A DNA stretch of 14,509 bases from NCBI GenBank assembly GCA_027382625.1, contig JAJKFJ010024440.1, positions 1 through 14,509 on the forward strand, in the 5' to 3' direction. The translations under genes were made by a program, and so were the position numbers. Numbering within the stretch: position 1 is the stretch's first letter; each line of letters begins with the position of its first letter. Positions 6,631 through 14,114 of the stretch are shown in pieces. The notes under the pieces were generated by a model. That model saw only the letters and a list, made by a program, of their open reading frames with translations. It was not told the origin of the DNA and did not search any database. Origin of the DNA: Tetmemena sp. SeJ-2015 (Eukaryota; Ciliophora; Spirotrichea; Sporadotrichida; Oxytrichidae).

Positions 6631-9568
6631 TCATAGCTTAGCGTTGAGGATGGGAAGGATGTATTCCTTAATGCCTGGTAGCACTTGTGTCTTGTTAAGT
6701 CTGCTTTCTCTGGCCCACTGAAGTTGAGTCTCGTAGATGTCTCCATAAGAGTTTCCGATAGCTGACACTAAGTGGCTGTCAGGGATATCGAGAGACTCAA
6801 TGAGGGGAATCATTTGAGGTCTGAGGAGCTTCATGTTCTCCTTCTGAGCCTCGAGCAATTGCTGATAAGTTCCAGCTGAGAAGAAGCCAGTCTCGTAGAG
6901 AGGCACTGAGTCTTGAATGAGCTCAGTGAGGGCATAGATTCTGGCAAGGACGGTGAGGTTCTCCTTGATCTTAGGGCAAGTGTAAGGGTGGGTGTTAATG
7001 TGCTCGAGCATCTTCTTGAAAGTCACGTACATGATGTGAGAGTGAGCCATCTTCACGAGGTCAACTGCGAGAGCAGAGTTCATCTTCTCGTTTTCAGAGA
7101 GCTGAGAGGTTGCGTACTTGACAGCAGTGTTCTTAATGTAGTAAGCTGATCTTGCTGCGAGTGCGCTATCCAGCAACTCAATGCTGTGGAGACTACCCTT
7201 GGTTCCAATTTAGATTAAAGCATACTTTAAAATTTCAGCCTTGAGCTTGAGGAGTTCATCAAGTCTGTTAAAGTAGTCGAAGATTCCTGAGGGCTTGAAA
7301 CCTCTCTGGATGTTCTTGATGGTCTTGAGAATAAGTCTAGAGGACTGTTGGTGCATGACAGTGTTGTCTCCCTCGAAGGTGGTGTTGGGAGCGTAGTCAG
7401 TCTGGTGGCTGGGTAGGCCTGACCAGGCGAGGAAACCAGCACCTCCACAGTTCTGTCTGACAGTGTCGATACCATCATATGCGATTCTAGTGTAAGAGGC
7501 CTTGTAGCCAGAGGTCAAATGGTGCAAGTGATCTAGCAGACCAAAGTTGCCTTGTTGGATTATAATTAGACTTTAAAAGGGTATGATAATTGGATATCCT
7601 TAAGAAGTTGCTGATGGAGGTTAGCCATGTCAAGGGCTGCGAAAGTGAAGGCGAAAGAGTAGGCCATCAAAGGAGCGAACTTGAACTGATGGGTCTGGTA
7701 GTCAAGCAACTTCCTCTCGATCTTGGTTCTATAAGTGATGACGTTAGTCTTTAATTAAACTCTTTATCCCTGCTATTAGGGAATCCATCTATTTGACTCT
7801 CCAATTTATGAAATATCCGACCTGATTTCAAACTTACCCATCCTACGTACTGAACTGTCTTCACTCAATATATAGCATCAATACATTCTTAATGTCTTCT
7901 GACGACAGCATATCTGGTTCCGATAAGAAGAGCTCTGCCTAGGTCCTTGGCACTTCCGATTGCGATGGCGACTCTGATGAACATCATGACTGAGTAGAGA
8001 GATCTCAAATCTCCCTTGACTGTGAATTTGCCCTCTCTGTCTACGTCCACGAATCTTCTCAAAAGATTTGTGCGGGGGATTCTCACGTTATTTAGAATCA
8101 GATATCCGTTATCCTTTGTTGCATAAAACACTCATTAATGAACTATCTTCTCCAAATTGGATTGGAATAGGGTTTATCCGAATTTAGGACCGATATCTCC
8201 ACACTCAACTCCTGGAAGTGGCTCATGGGTCTGGGTGTCTCTAAGCTGCACCAAGATATATCTTAAGTGGATAACCATTTAAATTTAAGAAGGGTTGAAC
8301 TCCATGGGACTTTCCTTTGATGATGAGCTTGGCATAGACGACAGACCAGCCTCCGAATTTTCCAAGTTCACCAGGCCAGAACTTAGTGGCTGTGATGGTG
8401 GGTGAGTTAAGAACGAATTGATCCTTCTCTTGATCGAAAGTTGCAGTGGTCTCTATTCCCTAAACAGCAGTCAGACTCCTCCAGGAAACTCATAGTATTA
8501 TTTAATAAGACTTTTTTTAACTTACAGCTACATTAGATCCATGGCCCAGCTCAGTTTGTCCATAGGAGCCAACGATTTTGAAGTTCTTGATAAGGGGCAA
8601 GAACTTTGCTCTCTGCTCTTCATCTCCAAGCTAGTCGATGCACAGATAGAACATGGTCATAGTGAGGCCGAAGGGGTACTATAGGCATAATAAGTCAATA
8701 TTTCAACAACAACATTAGACACACACATGGCCTTAGCAAGACAATCATATCTTTCTAATAGCATATGTAATTTTATAATCTCAATATTAATTCGATCCTT
8801 CATTAAGTTGAGAGCATTTTATTTCTTCCATTTTATTGCTTTGATACGCACCATGCAAAAATTATTAAATTTACCTTATAAAATTGTATATATTTTTTAT
8901 ACATTTTGTGTGTGTGTGAATCTCAAGATTTAAGTTGAATTTCTCATTAACTTCTCCTTTAATTGTTTGTATTGTAGACTATAAGAATATTCTCTTGGGA
9001 GGTATGCTAAGTGCGATTAACTTACAATTCCTTAGAACATATAAATATAACATCACTGAGAAGAAGTTGATGTAGTCAATCTGATAATCAGTGAATCCTA
9101 TATTAAATATACAATAATTTGCAATGATTTTGTGTGTGTGTGAATCTGTGCTTGTAGACTTGGAAGGCTCTTGCTACTCTTTTGAAGTTGAGATCAATCT
9201 GTTCCTCCCTGGTCAAGTCGTACCATTTGTGGTTGAAGCGAAGCACTTCATCATTCTCCATGTCTTGATACATCTTCTTAATCGAATCGTATTTCTCCTT
9301 TCCTCCCCAGATGGCGTGGGTCAACTCCTACTGGTTGAAGTTGCACTTTGCTCTTTCGTCCTGCAAGTCTTATATATACAAATATACAATCATAGAAGAG
9401 TATTTATCTTGAGCGACGATCTTGTTCTTGATACTTCCTACTTGAGGCTTCTGTTCCAAAAAAAATAAAAATCATAGTAATAATATTTAGATACTATTTT
9501 AATTTCCTGAGATGTGAGGTGGCTTCAAAAAGTATAATATGTGTATGTATGAATGAATGACTTTCCAT
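6631..9568 (-). CDS. Gene D: peroxisomal acyl-CoA oxidase (682 aa after IES/intron removal)
   Basis: Oxidises acyl-CoA to trans-2-enoyl-CoA with FAD, passing electrons to O2 to give H2O2: step one of peroxisomal beta-oxidation. Start ATG 9568-9566 (MEQKPQVGSIKN), stop TGA 6633-6631. In order: N-terminal helical part with QDERAKCNFN and WYDLTREEQIDLNFKR; the flavoenzyme signature VGSYGQTELGHGSNV (about 160); FVLNSPTITATKFWPG; GVECGDIGPKFGY with DNGYL and VRIPR (about 270-310); NCGGAGFLAWSGLP; and TFEGDNTV, whose Glu is the conserved catalytic base in this family. The C-terminal oxidase domain ends NAKL, a PTS1 peroxisomal import signal. Length is typical for the family. Eight IESs and three introns interrupt it. 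Tandem paralog of gene E. All Gln-for-TAA/TAG positions fit the family alignment. Confidence 0.96.
7555..7589. other. IES in gene D, pointer TTGGAT (35 bp)
   Basis: TTGGAT at 7555-7560 and 7590-7595. It restores the frame between HQQLLKDI and QQGNFGLLDH on the minus strand. Same position as the IES 10847-10871 in gene E, different pointer. Confidence 0.95.
7729..7837 (-). other. Intron in gene D (109 nt)
   Basis: On the minus strand it begins GTAAGT and ends TTATAG, splitting a Gly codon (phase 2): QFSTQDG joins TKIERKLLDYQT. Gene E has an IES, not an intron, at this place. Confidence 0.85.
7856..7892. other. IES in gene D, pointer TGTCTTC (37 bp)
   Basis: TGTCTTC at 7856-7862 and 7893-7899. 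It contains a minus-strand TGA. It joins RYAVVRR to QFSTQDG as in gene E, which has no IES here. Confidence 0.93.
8124..8174. other. IES in gene D, pointer TA (51 bp)
   Basis: TA at 8124-8125 and 8175-8176. It joins GPKFG to YATKDNGYL, the spacing expected for acyl-CoA oxidases. Same codon as the TA IES in gene E. Confidence 0.88.
8253..8286. other. IES in gene D, pointer AAGA (34 bp)
   Basis: AAGA at 8253-8256 and 8287-8290. It joins HGVQPF to LVQLRDTQTHEPL. Gene E is uninterrupted here (HGVQPFLVQLRD), which proves the insert. Confidence 0.95.
8460..8525 (-). other. Intron in gene D (66 nt), conserved in gene E
   Basis: Minus strand GTAAGT...GTTTAG, phase 0, between GHGSNVA and GIETTATF. 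The E copy has an intron at the identical codon (11590-11739). Confidence 0.92.
8679..9025 (-). other. Long intron in gene D (347 nt), conserved position in gene E
   Basis: Minus strand GTAAGT...CCTATAG, phase 0, between SVMFQGI and YPFGLTMTMF. Gene E has an intron at the same site (162 nt), and the last 35-40 nt of both are similar. The extra length here may include a further IES that coding frame cannot reveal. Confidence 0.88.
9036..9048. other. IES in gene D, pointer AACAT (13 bp)
   Basis: AACAT at 9036-9040 and 9049-9053. Removal gives YINFFSVMFQGI, residue for residue the length of YISFYFYMFQGL in gene E. Only 8 bp separate the repeats. Confidence 0.8.
9091..9139. other. IES in gene D, pointer GTGAATC (49 bp)
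   Basis: GTGAATC at 9091-9097 and 9140-9146. It joins FQVYKHRF to TDYQIDYINFF. A GT dinucleotide run abuts the right pointer. Confidence 0.92.
9368..9406. other. IES in gene D, pointer TCTT (39 bp)
   Basis: TCTT at 9368-9371 and 9407-9410. Frame-neutral with no TGA. It joins KIVAQD to LQDERAKCNFN, matching RIVATDLEEERKQCNFN of gene E. Confidence 0.9.
9454..9562. other. IES in gene D, pointer TTCCA (109 bp), next to the start codon
   Basis: TTCCA at 9454-9458 and 9563-9567. The minus-strand ATG at 9568-9566 is joined directly to EQKPQVGSIK. Same Glu codon as the IES 12790-12828 of gene E. Confidence 0.85.
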
Positions 9569-9818
9569 AGTATTGATGTTATGATTATTAATATGCGGTT
9601 AATTGGATTATAATGACGTATTATTTGTGACGGTGACAATTATAAAGACACCACTAAAATGTTATTTATCTAAGAATAGAACTCTAATATAGAAATATAT
9701 CTATCTTCAGACATACGCATCCATATTGCTGGTTATATAGGTTGAAAGATTATTGATAAAAAATTAAATACGAACATCAAATTGATAGCCAGTGTAATCG
9801 TAGATTAATAGCACCTTC
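9569..9818. other. Intergenic, between tandem oxidase genes D and E
   Basis: 250 bp, AT-rich, holding the 5' flank of D and the 3' flank of E. No gene, telomere repeat or RNA is visible. Confidence 0.6.
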
Positions 9819-12800
9819 TCAAAGCTTTGCGTTGAGGATGGGAAGGATGTGCTCCTTAATGCCTGGAAGCACTTGGGTCTTGTTGAGTCTGCTCTCTCTG
9901 GCCCACTGCAGTTGAGTTTCGTAAATATCTCCATAAGAGTTTCCGATAGCTGAGTTCAAGAAGCTGTCAGGGTATTGGAAACTCTCAACAAATAAAATTG
10001 ATATTGAATTTTAAGACAAGAGGAATCATTTAAGGTCGGACAGCTCTGATGTTCTCAAATTAAGACTACAAAAGGTATAAGTATAACTTAATTTCTCCTT
10101 TTGAGCTTCCAGAATAATTTAATAGGTACCTGTGGAGAAGAAGCCAGTTTCGTAGAGGGGAACTGAATCCTAAAGCAACTCAGTGATGGCATAGACTCTG
10201 GCTAGGTTTGACAAGTTCTCCTTGACCTTAGGGCAAGTGTAGGGGTGAGTGTTGATGTGGTGGAGGAAGTTTTTGAGAGTGGCGTACATTACATGAGCAT
10301 GAGCCATCTTGATGATGTCAACTGTGAAAGCACTATTCTTCTTCTCGTTCTCTGAAAGTTGAGATGTGTTTAGCTTGTGGACAGTGTTCTTTATGTAATA
10401 AGCAGCTCTCACTGAAAGTGCCTTTTCTAGCAAGTTTAAGCATCCGAGATCGCTTGCTTGCTTAAGATAGAAGAATAAGTATATAGAGTTTGAGATCTGC
10501 CTTGGCTGAGAGAAGGGAATCGATGTGGTTGATGTAATCAAAGATTCCAGTGGGAATCATTCCTCTCTAGATGTTTTTCACTGACTTGAAGATTAGTCTT
10601 GCGCATTATTCAAATATGCTAATGATACCACGGATTATTGATGGAGAACTGTGTTGTCTCCCTCAAAGGTTGTGTTGGGAGAGTAGTCAGTTTGGAGAGT
10701 TGGGAGTCCCGACCATGCCAAGAAACCTGCACCTCCGCAGTTCTGTCTGACAGTGTCTATTCCGTCATAGCATATTCTAGTGTAGGAAGCCTTGTAGCCA
10801 GAAGTCAAGTGATGCAAGTGATCTAGTAATCCAAAGTTACCTTCGGGAATAATAAATAACAGTCCTAATAAGAATATCCTTGAGCAGCTGTTAATGGATG
10901 TCGCACATCTGAAGAGCCGAGAAGTTGAAAGCAAATGCGTAAGCGAGGAGTGGTGTAAACTTGAACTGGTGAGTCTAGTAATCCATGAGCTTTCTCTCAA
11001 TCTTGGTTCCATCGTAAATAAAATGAGGCTTATAATTTCACATCTTAAGTGCTGAACTGTCTTCTGACTACAGCGTACCTAGTTCCAACAACTAGGGCAT
11101 GAGAAAGTGCCTTGGGACTGCCAAGAGCAATAGTACATCTGATGAACATCATAACTGAGTAGAGAGTTCTCAAGTCTCCCTTGATTGAGAAGTTTCCCTC
11201 TCTGTCCACGTCAACGAATCTCCTCAAAAGATTTTCTCTAGGGATCCTCACGTTTTTCATGATCAAGAAACCATTATCCTTGCTGTTGTAAACTCTAGCA
11301 CAACGCATTTAAGTGAGAAAAATTTAGAATGAAATTTTTATCCAAACTTAGGGCCAATGTCTCCACACTCAACTCCTGGAAGAGGTTCATAAGTCTTGGC
11401 ATCTCTGAGTTGCACTAAGAAAGGCTGAACTCCATGAGCCTTTCCATTGAGAATCATCTTTGCATAAACTATGGACCAGTTGCCAAACTTGCCGAGCTCA
11501 CCAGGCCAGAACTTAGTTGAGGTGATGGTAGGAGAGTTGAGCACGAACTCATCCTTCTCCTTGTCAAAGGTAGCGGTGGTTTCAATTCCCTATAAGAGAA
11601 TTAATGAGTAAACTGAGTTTGATGAGGTCTTCTTATATTAAAGATCGGGTTTTAATTTGCTTATTGATGAATCAAACCTGTCTTTATTTTTTTAATGAAA
11701 TTGTGATGATAATAACTTATACGTCAGCGATTAACTTACTGCGACGTTTGAACCGTGACCCAGCTCGGTCTGTCCGTAGGATCCTAGCATCTTGAAATCT
11801 CTCACCAAAGGAAGATATTTGGCTTCAAATTTATGCTTTAAATTTGAATTGACAAAAAATCTTTTAAGAAGCAATTTGATTCTGTCTTAAATGAATTTTT
11901 TATTGAAAACAATAGCCAAGTTGATAATTTTATGGTTGCTTGATTTTTCTTTATAAGATTTTTAATCGTTGATCAATTAAATAACAGACTGTAATTTTAT
12001 TGATTTGGCTCTCTGCTCCTCATCTGCAAGCTAGTCGAGACAGAGGTAAAACATGGAGAGTGACAAACTGAATGGGAACTATATCAGAACACAATAAGCA
12101 TTTATTCAACATTATCATAGATATGATGAAACACATTCATTTTAAATGAAAAGAGAGTAGTGATAAAGTCACTAGGATGAAAGCCCACTCAAGAAATTGA
12201 TGAGAAAATGAAACAAAAGATATGGGAGTATTTGACTTACCAAGCCTTAGAACATGTAGAAATAGAAACTTATGTACTTAGGTGAAAACTTTAAAACTTA
12301 ATAAGACAATTATAGTTCATTATTGGTGAGAATTTATCGCCAAAGTACTTGTGTTTATAGTTATGGTATAGATTTGCAACACCAAATAAATCCATTTTGC
12401 ATTAATTTTAACTTGCAAAGCGTTTGAAGTTGAGGTCTATTTGCTCTTCCCTTGTGAGGTCGTACCACTTTTCAGAAAATCTTAGTACTGGATCAGCCTC
12501 CATATCATGAATGACTGCCTTGAATTCCTCCCATTTATCATTTCCACCAAACCATGCTGCACTCAGCTCCGCCTAGTTGAAATTGCACTACTTTCTTTCC
12601 TCCTCAAGGTCAGTTGCTACGATTCTATTCTTTATGGACGGTGGGCTTTCGCGGTGACGTGGCACAACTGATCAAGGAGTTACGCCTGTGAATTACTTTA
12701 AATCGATTAAGTATTATATGCCCGTTAGGGGATAATTAATTCCTTAACTATTATATTACTATTCTTTATGCTGCCTACTACTGGCTTCTGCTCTTAGAAT

Positions 12801-12856
12801 TAATTTGTAGATATATTTTATATAATGCGCTCGTGTGATGTCTTGTTGTTGTCCAT
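9819..12856 (-). CDS. Gene E: peroxisomal acyl-CoA oxidase, paralog of gene D (687 aa after IES/intron removal)
   Basis: Same reaction and pathway as gene D. Start ATG 12856-12854 (MDNNKTSHEQKPVVGSIKN), stop TGA 9821-9819. In order: DLEEERKQCNFNQ, WYDLTREEQIDLNFKR, MFYLCLDQLADEEQRAK, LGSYGQTELGHGSNV, LNSPTITSTKFWPGELGKFG, GVECGDIGPKFGY, DNGFLIMKNVRIPRENLLRRF, NCGGAGFLAWSGLP, TFEGDNTV with the catalytic Glu, and a helical C-terminal domain ending NAKL (PTS1). It is colinear with D, differing by a few residues near the N-terminus. Twelve IESs and two introns, including three inserts (11817-12002, 10605-10633, 10467-10482) absent from D, whose uninterrupted sequence proves them. Both copies keep catalytic and targeting residues, so both look functional after rearrangement; substrate chain length cannot be told. 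Confidence 0.96.
9988..10015. other. IES in gene E, pointer ACAA (28 bp)
   Basis: ACAA at 9988-9991 and 10016-10019. It joins RPQMIPLV to ESFQYPDSFLNSAIG. Gene D is continuous here. Confidence 0.9.
10052..10092. other. IES in gene E, pointer TTCTC (41 bp)
   Basis: TTCTC at 10052-10056 and 10093-10097. It joins ILEAQKEN to IRAVRPQMIPL, matching LLEAQKENMKLLRPQM of D, which has no insert. Confidence 0.93.
10467..10482. other. IES in gene E, pointer ATAGA (16 bp)
   Basis: ATAGA at 10467-10471 and 10483-10487. It shifts frame and joins ADLKLY to LKQASDLGCLNLLEKAL. Confidence 0.8.
10605..10633. other. IES in gene E, pointer ATTATT (29 bp)
   Basis: ATTATT at 10605-10610 and 10634-10639. It joins DNTVLHQQ to CARLIFKSVKNIQRG. 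Gene D reads straight through (MHQQSSRLILK). Confidence 0.94.
10847..10871. other. IES in gene E, pointer GAATA (25 bp)
   Basis: GAATA at 10847-10851 and 10872-10876. It joins IHQQLLKDI to PEGNFGLLDHL. Position shared with gene D (7555-7589). Confidence 0.93.
11010..11040. other. IES in gene E, pointer CATC (31 bp)
   Basis: CATC at 11010-11013 and 11041-11044. It joins RRQFSTQD to GTKIERKLMDYQT. Gene D has a GT-AG intron at this codon. Confidence 0.88.
11289..11338. other. IES in gene E, pointer TA (50 bp)
   Basis: TA at 11289-11290 and 11339-11340. It shifts frame and joins GPKFG to YNSKDNGFL. Same position and same dinucleotide as gene D. Confidence 0.88.
11590..11739 (-). other. Intron in gene E (150 nt)
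   Basis: Minus strand GTAAGT...CTTATAG, phase 0, between GHGSNVA and GIETTA. Orthologous to the 66-nt intron of gene D. Confidence 0.92.
11817..12002. other. IES in gene E, pointer ATTTGGCT (186 bp)
   Basis: An 8-bp repeat at 11817-11824 and 12003-12010 around very AT-rich DNA. It joins DEEQRAK to YLPLVRDFKMLGSYG. Gene D has no insert (DEEQRAKFLPLIKNF). Longest IES resolved in the window. Confidence 0.96.
12079..12240 (-). other. Intron in gene E (162 nt)
   Basis: Minus strand GTAAGT...GATATAG, phase 0, between FYMFQGL and FPFSLSLSMF. Orthologous to the 347-nt intron of gene D. Confidence 0.9.
12281..12324. other. IES in gene E, pointer GGTGA (44 bp)
   Basis: GGTGA at 12281-12285 and 12325-12329. 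It joins HKYFGDKFSP to KYISFYFYMFQ with a frame change. Confidence 0.87.
12374..12412. other. IES in gene E, pointer TTGCAA (39 bp)
   Basis: TTGCAA at 12374-12379 and 12413-12418. Frame-neutral, no TGA. It joins LNFKRFA to NLYHNYKHKYF, aligning with FKRVARAFQVYKHRF of D. Confidence 0.92.
12625..12758. other. IES in gene E, pointer CTATTCTTTATG (134 bp), with GC-rich core
   Basis: A 12-bp perfect repeat at 12625-12636 and 12759-12770. It joins VVGSIKN to RIVATDLEEER. Bases 12637-12690 are about 59% G+C, unlike the other IESs. Confidence 0.95.
12790..12828. other. IES in gene E, pointer GCTC (39 bp)
   Basis: GCTC at 12790-12793 and 12829-12832. Frame-neutral and AT-rich. It joins MDNNKTSHE to QKPVVGSIKN. 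Shares its codon with the D IES 9454-9562. Confidence 0.82.
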
Positions 12857-13274
12857 CTAATGACGTACTGAGAATTTTATGACGATAGTATTGATATAAT
12901 AACTAATTATTATAAGTAATTAGTTTGAAACCCGCTTAAATCTAAATGAGCTGAGTATTATTTTTAATCTGAAAATATCTTTCTTATGCAAACTTTCTCT
13001 ATAGAATTTGTATTTTGCCAGTGTTAGGAAAAAATCAAATTTATTTAAGACTCACTTAATGTCAAACAATTTAAACCCATTTTAATCTTTTAAAAATAAA
13101 TGAAACCCGATTTTAATGCTTTTCTCTTTATATTTATAGTTTTAAATTGATATTATTAAAGTTCTCCTTCTCAAAGTAGAGAAGAGAAATCTTTTCATGT
13201 ATTGTGAAGTATATAATTAATAAAATAAATACTGAAACTCACATAAAATAAAGATATAATGCAGAAGGGAACAT
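12857..13274. other. Intergenic, upstream of gene E and downstream of ORF F
   Basis: 418 bp, AT-rich (several TTTAAA/ATAAAT runs). I see no coding frame, repeat array or RNA gene. Confidence 0.6.
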
Positions 13275-14097
13275 TCAATAAATACGTATTTAATAGACAT
13301 AATGAACAAACCACTCTCGGAGAGCACCAGCAATAAGTCTAGCCATCCCAGTCCCATCCCATAATGGGTGGATAATCTTGAGGTAGTGCTTAAATAGATC
13401 CCACCATGCTACTTCAATTCCAGTCACTTAATTTAAATGGATAAATTGCTTCTAATGTTGCATCTCACATTCCCTAAATGCATCCGTCACAAATGCATCA
13501 GAGCTAATTTACCTATCAACAACACATTTCCTCATCTTAGTAGCCCACTCACTTCATGCCTATTTCACAGTAGTATGTAAATCCTTCTGGCCTTTTAAAC
13601 CAAAGCTACTAGAATATTCCAGACTAAAATAGTGGCATAATTTCAACCGAAATAGGATTACGTAAGTTTCTCACTCACTCTCTCTCTCTAACTCGCTCTT
13701 TTTAATTTCAACTAACATAATATTTATATAGAGTAAAACCAATCATCGTGGACTAATACAGAAGTCCCTCAAAATCTTAAGAACATATTTGATAAGGAGA
13801 TATCAAAGCCAAATAATCAAACTAATCCTATTCAGAACCAGAATTTTTAGAATCATATTACTCAGGCTGAGACCAGTCAATAACATTACTCAAATTAAAT
13901 AGCCTAGCCAATTTACTAACCCCCTTATAACTACTAATATCCTTCAAATAATCCTCATTTGAGATAATAAGATGTGTATCATCATTAATTTGAACACTAC
14001 AAGTTTCATAGGGCTATGTCCATGGCTCCTAATATGATAATGGGGGCTCCTTAAAACTAAAGCATTTCCTAATTTTCTAACTTATAACAGCCAGCAT
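13275..14097 (-). pseudogene. ORF F: interrupted coding sequence of unknown function
   Basis: Protein-like minus-strand frames from an ATG at 14097-14095 (MLAVISQKIRKCFSFKEPP) to a TGA at 13277-13275. The first block is open for about 125 codons and contains TQPYETCSVQINDDTHLII, VSKLARLFNLSNVIDWSQ and DYLALISPYQICS. A second block holds VEIMPLFQSGIFQQLWFKRP and FTYYCEIGMK. A third holds WATKMRKCVVDRQISSDAF, VAWWDLFKHYLKIIHPLWDG and MARLIAGALREWF. The blocks lie in different frames. A 10-bp repeat (13638-13647, 13703-13712) and a GTG duplication near the third junction could be IES pointers. A frame change near 13750 has no convincing pointer. I do not recognise the family. It may be an IES-containing gene or a decayed germline copy. 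Confidence 0.5.
13638..13702. other. Candidate IES in ORF F, repeat TAATTTCAAC (65 bp)
   Basis: A 10-bp repeat at 13638-13647 and 13703-13712 encloses a CT/GA-rich simple-sequence stretch with minus-strand TGA codons. Excision leads into the VEIMPLFQSG frame, but a second unresolved frame change upstream keeps this tentative. Confidence 0.55.
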
Positions 14098-14114
14098 TCT
14101 AAGAATTGAACTAT

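Noticed and set aside
6913..9468. Plus-strand ORFs 6913-7149, 8727-8933 and 9124-9468
   Set aside because: They are shadows of gene D exons or run through the AT-rich D intron. No family resemblance.
13660..13690. CT-rich run as a regulatory or CRISPR-like repeat
   Set aside because: It is a simple-sequence stretch inside a candidate IES, with no spacer structure.
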